A DNA stretch of 64,000 nucleotides from Citrobacter gillenii (GCF_013337685.1 NZ_SUQN01000006.1:310001-374000); one strand, 5' to 3'; shown: positions 53,672-63,720, counted from the first letter of the stretch. A program made the numbers and translations. Notes: generated by a model not told the origin, from the letters alone.

Positions 53672-54565
53672 TCAAAAACGCAGCAATTTATCCCAGCATC
53701 GCTGCATCACGGGTCGCTGATCGTCAAGATTTGCCCAAACAACGACCGGGATTTCACCTATCAGATCTGAATTATCTGGCCAACAGTGGATAATTTCATT
53801 ATTCACTAATTCTTCAGCCACCATCGACTCGGGCAACCATGCCATTCCCATATGGCGAAGCACCATTTCCCGGATTGTTTCGCTTAACCCACTCTCAAAG
53901 ACCTTTTTCAGTCGTGGGTGAACCTGTTGCTCTAGCGGATCGATAATGCGTCTGACAAAGGTATAGTCGCTGTAGCAAAGCCAGGGAATCGGAGCATCTG
54001 GAGAATCAAGCTTGTCCGCCAGTTGGGCTGAAATCACCGGGATGAACCGCTCATATCGCCACAATGAGCGTTTTAGCCCCCCGACAATCTCCAGCCCCGG
54101 CTGCGAAGACGGCAAATCGTAGGTTACCAGAAAATCAATTTGCCGGTTTATCAGCGCGTTAAAGTGATTATCAATTCCCTGGATGCTGGCGTTTACCGTA
54201 AAACTTAATTGCGGTTCGCTTTGGCGCAGGTAATTGATCATGTCAGGCAGGATATTCACCGACAGCGTGTGAAGACTGACCATCACCAGCGTATTTTCCG
54301 TTACCGGCATCATGGCGGCCAGCTCATGACGCGCCTCCGTCAGCATACTGAGGACATGCCGGGCATAGGGTTCAAACCGTTCACCATAACGGGTTAACGT
54401 AACGGGTGTCGTGGTACGATCAAATAGCGGGACGCCTAACGTCTCTTCCAGCGCTTTAATACGCCGACTTAGCGCAGGCTGAGTAATATGCCGCTGTATG
54501 GCGGCCTGGGAGTAATTCCCATGCTGACTTAAAGCCAGGAAATCATCTAACCACTTACTATCCAC
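53672..54565 (-). CDS. LysR-type regulator of the adjacent iadA-like/dcuC-like pair (HypT/YjiE-like)
   Basis: A 297-residue LysR-type protein with the helix-turn-helix HGNYSQAAIQRHITQPALSR at about residues 15-34 and a full effector domain (about 90-290). It resembles the HypT/YjiE branch of the family, which in E. coli lies beside iadA. It is divergent from the dipeptidase-like gene with 151 bases between, the usual LysR arrangement, so I infer that it controls that pair. The inducer is unknown. E. coli K-12 has no gene at this position between secG and glmM. Confidence 0.75.
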   Translation of the reverse strand: MDSKWLDDFLALSQHGNYSQAAIQRHITQPALSRRIKALEETLGVPLFDRTTTPVTLTRYGERFEPYARHVLSMLTEARHELAAMMPVTENTLVMVSLHTLSVNILPDMINYLRQSEPQLSFTVNASIQGIDNHFNALINRQIDFLVTYDLPSSQPGLEIVGGLKRSLWRYERFIPVISAQLADKLDSPDAPIPWLCYSDYTFVRRIIDPLEQQVHPRLKKVFESGLSETIREMVLRHMGMAWLPESMVAEELVNNEIIHCWPDNSDLIGEIPVVVWANLDDQRPVMQRCWDKLLRF

Positions 54566-54598
54566 GTCGCATTCTCCACCATTCCATATCCGTATCCT

Positions 54599-54613
54599 CC
54601 GATAACAAATCGG
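54599..54613. promoter_or_regulatory. Possible LysR-type operator
   Basis: CCGAT-AACAA-ATCGG, an exact 5-bp inverted repeat with a 5-base centre, lies midway between the LysR gene and the dipeptidase-like gene and has the T-N-A symmetry of LysR sites (T-N7-A within a 15-base unit). Assignment is by position only. Confidence 0.4.
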
Positions 54614-54716
54614 AAATAGTCACAGTTATAGTAATGGCTTTAGTGTGGGCCGCATAACAACAATATTCTGTTTCACCTGCCGAGTCTCCCTCCCCTTGAC
54701 GTTTGACAGGACTAAT

Positions 54717-55850
54717 ATGTTTACTTTACTGACTAATGCCCGTGTCTTTTCCCCGGAGGATTTAGGCCTCTGCTCTCTGCTCATATATGCCGATCGTATT
54801 GTGGCGGTAGGCAACGATATTTCACGTTTCGATGGCGTCAACGAGGTCATCGATTGCCGGGGTAAATGGGTAATTCCGGGGATTATCGACCAGCATGTCC
54901 ATCTGACCGGCGGCGGTGGTGAAGCAGGATTTGCCAGCCGAACGCCTGCCGTAAAACTGCGCGATCTGCTTCAAGCTGGCATTACGACGGTCGTCGGCGT
55001 GCTGGGCACCGATGCCATTTCTCGCTCGCCCAAAGATCTGTACGCCAAAATGCAGTCACTGAATCTAGAGGGCGTGCGCGCGTTTATGCACACTGGGGCT
55101 TACGCGGTACCCAGCCCGACGATTACGCAATCCATTCGCGATGACATAACCTTTATCCCGGCCATTCTCGGCGTTAAAATCGCCCTCGCCGATCATCGGG
55201 GTTCATATCCCTCTTTCCAGGAGCTGTTGAGAATCGTCAGCGATATCCGCGTGGCCTCACTGCTGGCGGGGAAAAAAGGGCTGCTGCATGTGCACCTGGG
55301 CAACCTGCCGGAAGGCATGTCGCAACTTACTGCGCTTTGTGATGCCGGTATTCCGATCCACCATATTTCACCGACTCACGTGGCCAGAACCGAAGCCCTG
55401 TTCAACCAGGCGATCGCTTTCGCCCATCGCGGCGGCCATATTGACGTGACGTCTGGCGGTAGCCGTTTTATGCCCCAGGAACAGGCCATTCTCCACGCGC
55501 TGGAGGCTCAGGTTCCAGCCGATCGCATCACCATCAGCTCAGATGGCAATGGCAGCGTGCCGCGCTTTAATGCTCAGGGTATGGTTGAAGGACTCACGGC
55601 CGCGCCGGTAGGCGGTAACCTTGCACTGCTCCCTCGCCTGATTGATGCGGGCATTCCGATCGCACAGGCCGTGGCCATGATGACGGCAAACGTTGCATGC
55701 TCGCTGGGAATTTCCGGCGGCAAGCTTTGTGCCGGAGAACGCGCCGATATTTGCGTCCTCAATGATGACCTGTCGCTGGCGCATCTGTTCGCCGCGGGTA
55801 GGCTGTTACTGCGCGATGGAGAGTGTTTGGTCAACGGCAACTTTGAGTGA
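54717..55850 (+). CDS. Isoaspartyl dipeptidase-like metalloenzyme (IadA family)
   Basis: A 377-residue amidohydrolase-fold protein of the IadA (beta-aspartyl dipeptidase) family. All metal and catalytic positions of E. coli IadA have counterparts: H60 and H62 in DQHVHLTGGGGEAG, the carbamylated lysine K154 in LGVKIALADHRG, H193 in LHVHLGN, H221 in SPTHVARTE and D276 in ISSDGNGS. Expected activity is release of aspartate from isoaspartyl dipeptides. ATG 54717 follows ACAGGA; the frame extends upstream into the promoter region. A DcuC-type transporter follows after 10 bases. Confidence 0.82.
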   Translation: MFTLLTNARVFSPEDLGLCSLLIYADRIVAVGNDISRFDGVNEVIDCRGKWVIPGIIDQHVHLTGGGGEAGFASRTPAVKLRDLLQAGITTVVGVLGTDAISRSPKDLYAKMQSLNLEGVRAFMHTGAYAVPSPTITQSIRDDITFIPAILGVKIALADHRGSYPSFQELLRIVSDIRVASLLAGKKGLLHVHLGNLPEGMSQLTALCDAGIPIHHISPTHVARTEALFNQAIAFAHRGGHIDVTSGGSRFMPQEQAILHALEAQVPADRITISSDGNGSVPRFNAQGMVEGLTAAPVGGNLALLPRLIDAGIPIAQAVAMMTANVACSLGISGGKLCAGERADICVLNDDLSLAHLFAAGRLLLRDGECLVNGNFE

Positions 55851-55860
55851 GGATGAAAGA

Positions 55861-57327
55861 ATGTCTTTATTGCTGGCGCTAGTCGCCATTGTCTTTGCCG
55901 GACGGCTGATCCTGAAAAAGTACCATCCCCAGTCCGTGCTGCTGCTCACCGGGATTGTATTACTACTCATCGCCCATTTTAGCGGAATGACCACGCTCAG
56001 TAGCCTGGTGAAGAAAAGCACCGGGTTTGGCCCCTTTGATGCGTTTGAGTTTATCCGCGATACCCTGAGCGTGCGCCTGGGTGGCCTTGGTCTGCAAATT
56101 ATGCTGATTGGCGGCTTTGCCACCTATATGTCAGCCATTGGTGCCAGTCAGGTGCTGGTTCGGGTGACTTCGCGTCCATTACAGCGTCTGAACTCGCCAT
56201 ATCTCCTACTGGGGCTGGCGTTGCTGCTGGGGCAATTTTTGTCGCTGTTTATCAGTAGCGCTACGGGGTTGGGTTTGTTGTTGATGGCAACGCTTTATCC
56301 GCTGCTCACCCGCCTTGGCTGCAGCCGTGCCGCCGTCGCCGCCGTTATCGCCAGTACCTGTGCGGTTGAATTCGGCCCCGGTTCCGGTAACTCGGTTCTT
56401 GCCGCCAAAACAGCGGGTATCGAGGTGGTGAACTATTTTGTTCACGATCAGCTTCCCATCGTCGTGCCGGTCATTCTTTTCATCGCCCTGCTCCATATTG
56501 TCGTCCAACGCTTTTTCGATCGCCGGGAAAGCGGCGGCGATGTAGCCCAGCAGATGCAAACGTTGACCGCCACAGAAGAAACCCACGCCCCGATCGCCTG
56601 GCTGTTTCTGCCGATGCTACCGTTGGTATTGATGCTACTGTGCAGTGATTTACTGTTTAGCTCGCTCAAAATTACGCTGGATACCGCCGTTCTGATTAGC
56701 CTGGCCATTACGCTGATTTGCGAGTATTGGCGTCATCGCAAGGCTCGTGAAGTGATGGCTGGCGTGCAAAAAGTTTTCGACAGCATGGGCAGCGTGTTTG
56801 CCACCGTCGTAACGTTGATTATCGCGGGTGAAGTTTTTTCAGCCGGGCTAAAAGCCATTGGTGCAGTCGACGCGCTGCTCTCACTCTCCGGTGAATTTGG
56901 TCTCAGTGCCGCCTCGATAATCCTGCTGATGACGCTGATCACCTTTGCGATTTCTGCGTTGATGGGGTCGGGGAATGCCGCGTTCTTCTCCTTCGCCCCC
57001 ATGGTGCCGGATATCAGCCGCCATATCGGCAGCGACATCGCCGTGATGATGCTACCTATTCAGATTTCGGCGGGTATTGGCCGGACGTTATCGCCGATTG
57101 CTGGCGTGATCATTGCCATTGCCGGGATCGCAGGCGTATCACCAGTGGATATTGTTAAACGTACCGCAATTCCAATGCTGGGAGGGTGGTTACTGATGAT
57201 TGCCCTGACATTTGCCCGTTCAGGGCATTTGCTGGCGGTCCTGCCGTGGCTGGCTGCTCTTGTGCTGATGATGGCCGGGGGCTACTTCTGGCAGCATCGA
57301 CGCAAACAAGCACTTTCAGTAGGATAA
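55861..57327 (+). CDS. DcuC-family anaerobic C4-dicarboxylate transporter-like protein
   Basis: A 488-residue membrane protein with about 12-13 hydrophobic segments, of the DcuC family (dicarboxylate uptake C). It shows AVEFGPGSGNSVLAAKTAGI near residues 166-185 and SALMGSGNAAFFSFAPMVPD near 365-384, family-type polar stretches, and ends shortly before a glmM terminator. ATG 55861 follows GAGGATGAAAG; a longer frame overlapping the upstream gene is rejected. Next to an IadA-like enzyme it could move aspartate, succinate or the dipeptide itself; the substrate is inference. Confidence 0.82.
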   Translation: MSLLLALVAIVFAGRLILKKYHPQSVLLLTGIVLLLIAHFSGMTTLSSLVKKSTGFGPFDAFEFIRDTLSVRLGGLGLQIMLIGGFATYMSAIGASQVLVRVTSRPLQRLNSPYLLLGLALLLGQFLSLFISSATGLGLLLMATLYPLLTRLGCSRAAVAAVIASTCAVEFGPGSGNSVLAAKTAGIEVVNYFVHDQLPIVVPVILFIALLHIVVQRFFDRRESGGDVAQQMQTLTATEETHAPIAWLFLPMLPLVLMLLCSDLLFSSLKITLDTAVLISLAITLICEYWRHRKAREVMAGVQKVFDSMGSVFATVVTLIIAGEVFSAGLKAIGAVDALLSLSGEFGLSAASIILLMTLITFAISALMGSGNAAFFSFAPMVPDISRHIGSDIAVMMLPIQISAGIGRTLSPIAGVIIAIAGIAGVSPVDIVKRTAIPMLGGWLLMIALTFARSGHLLAVLPWLAALVLMMAGGYFWQHRRKQALSVG

Positions 57328-57355
57328 AAAAAAGCCGGAGTCTCGGACTCCGGCT
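57326..57355 (-). terminator. glmM terminator
   Basis: On the minus strand GAGCCGGAGTC-CGA-GACTCCGGCTTTTTTTT-type hairpin follows the glmM stop codon by 15 bases. It lies directly after the end of the convergent transporter gene, with no U-run for that strand. Confidence 0.88.
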
Positions 57356-57370
57356 CTCAAACTTCAGGAC

Positions 57371-58708
57371 TTATACGGCTTTCACCGCATCTGCAATACG
57401 GTGCGCGAACTCAGTAACCTGCGCTTCATCTTCGCCTTCAACCATCACACGGATTAACGGCTCAGTGCCTGATTTACGCAGCAGAACACGACCTCGGTTA
57501 CCCAACGCCGCTTCAACGTCCGCCATCACCGCTTTCACGGTTTCATGTTCCAGCGGATCGCCGCTACCGGCGGTGAAGCGAACGTTAACCAGCAGTTGTG
57601 GGAACATTTTCATACCGCTGCACAGGTCGTGCAAACTCATATGGTTACGTACCATTGCTGCCAGCACCTGCAGACCCGCCACAATACCGTCACCGGTGGT
57701 GGTTTTATCCAGCAGGATCACGTGCCCTGAGTTTTCAGCCCCGATGCGCCAGCCTTTTTCCTGCATTTTTTCCAGCACGTAGCGGTCACCCACTTTCGCC
57801 CGAGCAAAGGGAATACCCAGCTGCTTCAGCGCCAGCTCGAGACCCATGTTGCTCATCAGCGTACCGACAGCACCACCACGCAGTTGCCCCTGACGTAACG
57901 CTTCACGGGCAATGATATACATGATCTGATCGCCATCGACCTTATTACCTTCGTGGTCCACCATGATCACGCGGTCGCCATCACCATCCAGCGCAATACC
58001 CAGATCGGCTTTTTCTGCAATCACGCGCGCCTGCAGCGCACGAACGTCGGTCGCACCCACTTCTTCATTGATGTTGACGCCATCCGGCTCACAGCCAATC
58101 GCAATGACATTTGCGCCCAGTTCACGGAGTACATTTGGCGCAATGTGATACGTCGCGCCGTTCGCACAATCCACCACGATTTTTAGCTCGTTCAGGCTCA
58201 GCTCGTTCGGGAACGTACCTTTGCAAAATTCGATATAGCGGCCCGCAGCATCGACAATACGGCTGGCTTTCCCCAGTTCAGCAGAGTCCACACAGGTGAG
58301 CGGCTTTTCCATCTCGGCTTCGATAGCTTCTTCAACGGAGTCAGGTAATTTGGTCCCGTCGATGGAGAAGAACTTAATTCCGTTATCATAAAACGGGTTG
58401 TGCGAGGCAGAGATGACAATCCCTGCTTCGGCGCGGAAAGCGCGCGTCAGATACGCAACCGCGGGGGTTGGCATTGGCCCGGTGAATGAAGCAGACAGGC
58501 CCGCTGCGGCCAAACCAGCCTCCAGCGCTGACTCCAGCATATAGCCAGAAATACGCGTATCTTTACCGATAATAATTTTACGTGAACCATGACGTGCCAG
58601 CACTTTTCCTGCCGCCCAGCCCAGTTTGAGCACAAAATCAGGCGTAATTGGGGCATCGCCAACGCGACCGCGGATACCGTCAGTGCCAAAATATTTACGA
58701 TTACTCAT
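57371..58708 (-). CDS. glmM: Phosphoglucosamine mutase GlmM
   Basis: A 445-residue alpha-phosphohexomutase that turns glucosamine 6-phosphate into glucosamine 1-phosphate for peptidoglycan and lipopolysaccharide. The phosphorylated serine is S102 in [13 protein letters not shown]; the metal loop DGDGDR is near residue 241, and the sugar-binding GEQ-like loop appears as ENSGH near 325. ATG 58708 gives the family start ([14 protein letters not shown]); the longer upstream frame is not used. The start overlaps the folP end by 8 bases. Confidence 0.96.
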   Translation of the reverse strand: MSNRKYFGTDGIRGRVGDAPITPDFVLKLGWAAGKVLARHGSRKIIIGKDTRISGYMLESALEAGLAAAGLSASFTGPMPTPAVAYLTRAFRAEAGIVISASHNPFYDNGIKFFSIDGTKLPDSVEEAIEAEMEKPLTCVDSAELGKASRIVDAAGRYIEFCKGTFPNELSLNELKIVVDCANGATYHIAPNVLRELGANVIAIGCEPDGVNINEEVGATDVRALQARVIAEKADLGIALDGDGDRVIMVDHEGNKVDGDQIMYIIAREALRQGQLRGGAVGTLMSNMGLELALKQLGIPFARAKVGDRYVLEKMQEKGWRIGAENSGHVILLDKTTTGDGIVAGLQVLAAMVRNHMSLHDLCSGMKMFPQLLVNVRFTAGSGDPLEHETVKAVMADVEAALGNRGRVLLRKSGTEPLIRVMVEGEDEAQVTEFAHRIADAVKAV

Positions 58709-59549
58709 AGCGTTTTTTTTCCTTTGCAGACAATGTGGCTTCCACCACACGCATCGCTTCTACGGTTTCTTTGACGTCATGGACACGAATAATCTGCGCG
58801 CCCTGCATGGCAGCAATCACCGCACATGCCAGGCTTCCGCTCAAACGTTCAGATGGCCCCACGTTCAGTAACTGACCAATCATTGATTTTCGTGACATCC
58901 CGACCAGCAGCGGCAGATTAAAATGATGAAACTCTGCCAGGCGTGCCAGTAATGTGTAGTTGTGGGTAAGATTTTTACCGAAACCGAATCCCGGGTCGAG
59001 CAACAATTTATCTTTTGCGATCCCAGCCCTTTCACAACGTGCTATTTGCTCAACAAAGTAGCGATTTACCTCAGCAAAAACATCTTCGTACTTTGGCGCT
59101 TCCTGCATGGTCTTCGGCTGCCCCTGCATATGCATCAGACACACGGGTAATCCAGTTTCCGCCGCAGCTTCCAGTGCACCTGGTTCTGTCAGGGAGCGAA
59201 TATCATTAATGATATGCGCACCGACTCGGGCACATTCACGAATCACCTCCGGTTTTGAGGTATCCACCGAGATCCACACCTCAAAGCGTTGGGCAATGGC
59301 CTCAACGACCGGGATCACCCGTTCCAGTTCTTCTTCTACGCTGACGTCTGCTGCCCCCGGCCGCGTGGATTCGCCACCCACATCAATGATAGTCGCCCCG
59401 GCGTTAATCATCAGATTGGCGTGTTTCACCGCTTCAACCAAGGTGTTGTGCGCGCCGCCATCGGAAAAAGAGTCCGGCGTGACGTTTAAAATCCCCATAA
59501 CGTGGGGATGGCTGAGATCCAGCGAAGAACCCTGAGCAAAGAGTTTCAT
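58701..59549 (-). CDS. folP: Dihydropteroate synthase FolP
   Basis: A 282-residue TIM-barrel enzyme that joins p-aminobenzoate and 7,8-dihydropterin pyrophosphate in folate synthesis, the sulfonamide target. It shows [15 protein letters not shown] near residues 18-32, [20 protein letters not shown] near 55-74 and [14 protein letters not shown] near 185-198. I start at ATG 59549 (AGGGAT ahead), the E. coli start; the frame extends upstream into an ERIC-type element. It overlaps glmM by 8 bases. Confidence 0.95.
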   Translation of the reverse strand: MKLFAQGSSLDLSHPHVMGILNVTPDSFSDGGAHNTLVEAVKHANLMINAGATIIDVGGESTRPGAADVSVEEELERVIPVVEAIAQRFEVWISVDTSKPEVIRECARVGAHIINDIRSLTEPGALEAAAETGLPVCLMHMQGQPKTMQEAPKYEDVFAEVNRYFVEQIARCERAGIAKDKLLLDPGFGFGKNLTHNYTLLARLAEFHHFNLPLLVGMSRKSMIGQLLNVGPSERLSGSLACAVIAAMQGAQIIRVHDVKETVEAMRVVEATLSAKEKKRYE

Positions 59550-59565
59550 AGTGTTATCCCTGGTA

Positions 59566-59760
59566 TATACCCATCGTCTTTCAAGCTGCATCTGCGTTAG
59601 CTTTATTCGGCCTTCGGCCTCACCCCTTCGGGGCCAGCGCAAGCGCTGTTCAAACCGGCATAGCCGGTTTGTCCTCGCTCACCCCAGTCACGTACTGATG
59701 TACGCTCCTGGGGATTCCCTGCGTCGCCGCCTTGATGCAACTCGAAATTCATTGGGTATA
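59566..59760. repeat. ERIC-type element with an internal insertion, ahead of folP
   Basis: A 195-base element with exact terminal inverted repeats TATACCCA/TGGGTATA and the ERIC core CCCCAGTCACGTACTGATGT. Compared with the other two copies in this window, an extra block of about 70 bases (about 59604-59674), itself rich in short hairpins (GGCCTTCGGCC, CCCCTTCGGGG), lies left of the core. It ends 16 bases before the folP ATG. Confidence 0.82.
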
Positions 59761-59770
59761 AGTTGATAAA

Positions 59771-59802
59771 TAAAAAAACCCCGGAGCAAGCCCCAGGGTT
59801 TT
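59771..59802 (-). terminator. ftsH terminator
   Basis: On the minus strand ACCCTGGGGC-TTGC-TCCGGGGT with flanking A-U pairs is followed by seven U residues, about 32 bases after the ftsH stop codon. Confidence 0.82.
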
Positions 59803-59833
59803 CAATTAAAGCACGGTCATCAGCAACGATAAC

Positions 59834-61765
59834 TTATTTGTCACCTAACTGCTCTGACATGTTACCCGGATTCGGCGAGGTCGGTTCATCAACCGGACGC
59901 GGCGCACTTGGGGTGCCATTATTGCCAGAGTTGTTAGACGTACCTGACTCTTCCCAACCTGCTGGCGGACGCACATCACGGCGAGCCATCAGATCGTCAA
60001 TCTGCGGTGCATCGATGGTCTCATATTTCATGAGCGCATCTTTCATCGAGTGCAGAATGTCCAGGTTATCGTTCAGAAGACGACGAGCGCGCTCGTAGTT
60101 ACGTTCAATCAGCAATTTAACTTCCTGATCGATAATGCGCGCGGTTTCATCGGACATATGTTTTGCTTTAGCAACAGAACGACCGAGGAACACTTCGCCT
60201 TCTTCTTCCGCGTACAGCAACGGACCCAGCTTTTCAGAGAAGCCCCACTGCGTCACCATATTACGTGCCAGGTTAGTCGCGACTTTAATGTCGTTCGACG
60301 CGCCGGTAGAAACATGTTCAGCACCGTAGATAATCTCTTCAGCCAAACGACCGCCGTACAGCGTAGAGATCTGACTTTCCAGTTTCTGACGGCTAGCGCT
60401 GATTGCATCGCCTTCCGGCAGGAAGAAGGTCACACCCAACGCACGACCGCGTGGAATAATCGTTACTTTGTGCACCGGATCGTGTTCCGGTACCAGGCGA
60501 CCGATAATCGCGTGGCCTGCTTCGTGGTACGCGGTAGATTCTTTCTGCGCTTCCGTCATCACCATGGAGCGACGTTCCGCACCCATCATGATTTTGTCTT
60601 TCGCTTTCTCGAACTCAACCATCGATACAACGCGCTTGTTACCACGGGCAGCGAACAACGCTGCTTCGTTCACCAGGTTCGCCAGGTCTGCACCGGAGAA
60701 ACCAGGCGTACCGCGGGCAATAATTGCCGCATCGATGTCCGGAGACAGCGGTACGCGACGCATATGCACTTTCAGAATCTGCTCACGACCACGAACATCC
60801 GGCAGACCTACAACCACCTGACGGTCAAAGCGACCTGGACGCAACAGCGCAGGGTCAAGAACGTCCGGACGGTTAGTTGCCGCGATAACGATGATACCTT
60901 CGTTACCTTCGAAGCCATCCATCTCAACCAGCATCTGGTTCAGCGTCTGCTCACGTTCATCGTGACCACCGCCCAGACCCGCGCCACGTTGGCGGCCGAC
61001 GGCGTCGATTTCATCGATAAAGATGATGCACGGTGCTGCTTTCTTGGCCTGTTCGAACATGTCACGCACACGAGATGCGCCGACACCCACAAACATTTCC
61101 ACGAAGTCAGAACCAGAAATTGTGAAGAATGGAACCTTCGCTTCACCCGCGATGGCTTTTGCCAACAGGGTTTTACCGGTACCCGGAGGGCCGACCATCA
61201 GGACGCCTTTCGGGATCTTACCGCCCAGCTTCTGGAAACGGCTCGGTTCGCGCAGGTACTCAACCAGCTCAGCCACCTCTTCTTTCGCTTCGTCACAACC
61301 TGCAACGTCGGCAAAAGTGGTTTTGATCTGATCTTCCGTCAGCATGCGCGCTTTACTCTTACCGAACGACATGGCGCCTTTGCCACCCCCGCCCTGCATT
61401 TGACGCATGAAGAAGATCCAGACACCAATCAGCAGCAGCATTGGGAACCAGGAAATGAAGATAGAAGCCAGCAGGCTCGGCTCTTCAGGCGGCTCGCCAA
61501 CAACCTTGACGTTTTTGGTCAGCAGGTTATCAAGCAGCTTCGGATCGTTAACCGGGATGTAGGTCGTGTAACGGTTACTGTCTTTCTTGGTAACGTTAAT
61601 CTCACGTCCGTTGATACGCGCTTCACGAACCTGGTCCTGATTGACCTCTTGCAGGAAGGTAGAGTAATCCACCTTACGGCCATTAGACTCGCTGGGCCCA
61701 AAGCTCTGGAATACTGACATCAGCACAACGGCAATGACCAGCCAGAGTATTAGGTTTTTCGCCAT
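59834..61765 (-). CDS. ftsH: ATP-dependent zinc metalloprotease FtsH
   Basis: A 643-residue inner-membrane AAA+ protease that degrades sigma-32, LpxC and damaged membrane proteins. Two membrane segments (about 5-23 and 98-118) enclose a periplasmic domain. The AAA module shows GPPGTGKT near 192, the pore motif FVGVGASR near 228 and [16 protein letters not shown] near 246, with second-region arginines RPGRFDRQ. The zinc site is HEAGH near 414. ATG 61765 is the E. coli start; a TTG three codons upstream is also possible. A C-terminal disordered tail is visible. Confidence 0.96.
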   Translation of the reverse strand: MAKNLILWLVIAVVLMSVFQSFGPSESNGRKVDYSTFLQEVNQDQVREARINGREINVTKKDSNRYTTYIPVNDPKLLDNLLTKNVKVVGEPPEEPSLLASIFISWFPMLLLIGVWIFFMRQMQGGGGKGAMSFGKSKARMLTEDQIKTTFADVAGCDEAKEEVAELVEYLREPSRFQKLGGKIPKGVLMVGPPGTGKTLLAKAIAGEAKVPFFTISGSDFVEMFVGVGASRVRDMFEQAKKAAPCIIFIDEIDAVGRQRGAGLGGGHDEREQTLNQMLVEMDGFEGNEGIIVIAATNRPDVLDPALLRPGRFDRQVVVGLPDVRGREQILKVHMRRVPLSPDIDAAIIARGTPGFSGADLANLVNEAALFAARGNKRVVSMVEFEKAKDKIMMGAERRSMVMTEAQKESTAYHEAGHAIIGRLVPEHDPVHKVTIIPRGRALGVTFFLPEGDAISASRQKLESQISTLYGGRLAEEIIYGAEHVSTGASNDIKVATNLARNMVTQWGFSEKLGPLLYAEEEGEVFLGRSVAKAKHMSDETARIIDQEVKLLIERNYERARRLLNDNLDILHSMKDALMKYETIDAPQIDDLMARRDVRPPAGWEESGTSNNSGNNGTPSAPRPVDEPTSPNPGNMSEQLGDK

Positions 61766-61864
61766 GTCACTCAAGGGATTAACCTCTTATTACAACTGTG
61801 TTAAAAACAGCGTCAGGATACTCTATATCCAGCGTCTTTCAAACTTTCGTTTAAAATCTGCCGG

Positions 61865-62494
61865 TTATGGTTTACGCCCGGTCGCTACAATGTACACTTC
61901 ACGCGAACGAGCGCGGGAAGAGTCCGGCTTACGAACTTTGACCTTCGTAAACAGGGAGCGAATCTCTCTTAGATACTCATCGAAGCCTTCGCCCTGGAAC
62001 ACCTTAACTACAAAACTACCACCTGGCGCTAATACATCACGAGCCATTCCAAGCGCCAGCTCTACCAAATACATGGCCCGGGGAATGTCCACCGCCGGTG
62101 TTCCACACATATTTGGTGCCATATCGGACATGACAACTTGTACTTTACTGTCACCTACGCGCTCAAGTAACGCTTTCAGGACTAATTCATCACGAAAGTC
62201 GCCCTGAAGGAAGTCCACACCAACGATTGGATCCATAGGTAAAAGATCGCAAGCGATAATGCGGCCGCTGTTTCCGATCTGCGTAACCGCGTATTGCGAC
62301 CAGCCACCGGGTGCAGCGCCGAGGTCAACTATCGTCATCCCCGGTTTAAAAATTTTGTCACTTTGCTGTATTTCATCAAGTTTAAACCAGGCACGGGAAC
62401 GTAACCCCTTTTTCTGTGCCTGCTGAACATATTTATCGCTAAAGTGTTCCTGAAGCCAGCGGCTTGAGCTGGCAGAACGCTTTTTACCTGTCAT
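61865..62494 (-). CDS. rlmE: 23S rRNA 2'-O-ribose U2552 methyltransferase RlmE (FtsJ)
   Basis: A 209-residue Rossmann-fold SAM methyltransferase that methylates U2552 of 23S rRNA late in 50S assembly. The SAM motif is [15 protein letters not shown] near residues 56-70; the K-D-K-E catalytic residues are K38, D124 ([11 protein letters not shown]), K164 ([13 protein letters not shown]) and E199. The length equals E. coli RlmE. It is divergent from yhbY and 99 bases ahead of ftsH, and is co-transcribed with it in E. coli. Confidence 0.96.
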   Translation of the reverse strand: MTGKKRSASSSRWLQEHFSDKYVQQAQKKGLRSRAWFKLDEIQQSDKIFKPGMTIVDLGAAPGGWSQYAVTQIGNSGRIIACDLLPMDPIVGVDFLQGDFRDELVLKALLERVGDSKVQVVMSDMAPNMCGTPAVDIPRAMYLVELALGMARDVLAPGGSFVVKVFQGEGFDEYLREIRSLFTKVKVRKPDSSRARSREVYIVATGRKP

Positions 62495-62619
62495 TTTACT
62501 TTCCCATCGGGTAGTTCATCGTAACCAATGGTGTAAATTTCTACACTGCTATTTGGTGATATATGGGAGATGGCGGTAGAATGACCCGTTTTCAATCCCA
62601 ACCTAAGCAAAAATATACG

Positions 62620-62913
62620 ATGAATCTGAGTACTAAACAAAAACAGCACCTGAAAGGTCTGGCACATCCGCTCAAGCCTGTAGTCATGCTTGGCAATAAT
62701 GGTTTGACCGAAGGGGTACTGGCCGAGATTGAACAAGCGCTAGAGCACCATGAACTTATCAAGGTGAAAATCGCCTCGGAAGATCGCGATAACAAAACCT
62801 TGATCGTGGAAGCTATCGTACGCGAAACCGGCGCCTGTAACGTACAGGTCATCGGCAAAACGCTGGTACTGTATCGCCCGACTAAAGAACGTAAAATCTC
62901 GCTGCCACGCTAA
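62620..62913 (+). CDS. yhbY: CRM-domain RNA-binding protein YhbY
   Basis: A 97-residue CRM (YhbY) domain protein associated with precursor 50S subunits. The domain shows LAHPLKPVVMLGNNGLTEGV near residues 14-33, VIGKTLVLYRP near 77-87 and a basic helix. I use ATG 62620, the E. coli start; ATG 62581, with a GGAG-like sequence ahead, would add 13 residues and cannot be excluded. It is divergent from rlmE. Confidence 0.92.
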   Translation: MNLSTKQKQHLKGLAHPLKPVVMLGNNGLTEGVLAEIEQALEHHELIKVKIASEDRDNKTLIVEAIVRETGACNVQVIGKTLVLYRPTKERKISLPR

Positions 62914-63001
62914 GAATATCCCAAAGTTGAACACGTAGTTTGTGTAAAACGCGGGAATTTCCGCTAGCAGGAGAGCAAAATGCCACGCTCTCTTCGTTGA
63001 T

Positions 63002-63027
63002 AAAAGGCCGCTATGCGGCCTTTTTCC
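63002..63027. terminator. Bidirectional terminator between yhbY and greA
   Basis: AAAAGGCCGC-TAT-GCGGCCTTTTT, a 6-bp GC stem with A and U runs on both sides, lies in the spacer between the convergent genes yhbY and greA. Confidence 0.88.
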
Positions 63028-63066
63028 TTTCTTTACAATGTATCAACATCTTAACCAAGATGCGAA

Positions 63067-63543
63067 TTACAGGTATTCTACTTTCACCACTTCATATTCC
63101 ACTTCACCGCCCGGCGTTTTGATAACCACCACGTCATCCTGCTCTTTGCCAATCAGGCCACGAGCAATAGGCGAGTTAACTGAAATCAGGTTCTGTTTAA
63201 AATCGGCTTCGTCATCACCTACGATGCGCCAGGTCTGTTCTTCATCGTTATCAAGATTCAGAACGGTCACCGTTGCACCGAAAACGACACGGCCATTGTT
63301 CGGCATTTTAGTGACGTCGATAACCTGCGCGTTAGACAGCTTAGCTTCGATATCTTTAATGCGTCCTTCGCAGAATCCCTGCTGTTCACGGGCCGCGTGG
63401 TACTCCGCGTTCTCTTTCAAGTCACCGTGTTCACGCGCATCGGCGATCGCGGCAATGATTTCAGGGCGGCGCACAGATTTCAGAAAATCCAGCTCTTCAC
63501 GCAGTTTTTCAGCACCACGTAAGGTCATCGGGATAGCTTGCAT
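63067..63543 (-). CDS. greA: Transcription elongation factor GreA
   Basis: A 158-residue factor that rescues backtracked RNA polymerase by stimulating RNA cleavage. An N-terminal coiled coil (about residues 8-75) has the acidic tip [20 protein letters not shown] near 37-56, and a C-terminal FKBP-like domain follows ([20 protein letters not shown] near 108-127). The length equals E. coli GreA. GAGGTATAACAA precedes the ATG. Confidence 0.96.
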   Translation of the reverse strand: MQAIPMTLRGAEKLREELDFLKSVRRPEIIAAIADAREHGDLKENAEYHAAREQQGFCEGRIKDIEAKLSNAQVIDVTKMPNNGRVVFGATVTVLNLDNDEEQTWRIVGDDEADFKQNLISVNSPIARGLIGKEQDDVVVIKTPGGEVEYEVVKVEYL

Positions 63544-63720
63544 TTGTTATACCTCTTGAACATTCCTGTAGGGGGCGGTTGTCCTCACCCCGGCTGCTAA
63601 GCCCACCCTGGCAAACGCGATGCCAGAGTCAGAAGCAAAAAAATACCGACCCGGGTCCGAGGACCCAGGTCAGCTACAATTCTCTATTTGATGATCATTT
63701 TACCCTGGAGTTCCCTATGG
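63544..63720 (-). promoter_or_regulatory. greA leader with internal terminator (GraL-like)
   Basis: On the minus strand GACC-TGGGTCC-TCG-GACCCGGGTC forms a strong hairpin at 63671-63648, followed by UCGGUAUUUUUUU, then about 90 bases to the greA ATG. This matches the E. coli greA leader, where most transcripts end early and give short GraL RNAs. The promoter lies upstream near 63690-63720. Confidence 0.7.

Noticed and set aside
54599-54716. 24-codon upstream extension of the IadA-like frame (ATG at 54645)
   Set aside because: It lies in the promoter spacer, lacks family similarity, and the ATG at 54717 has a good ribosome site and matches the IadA start.
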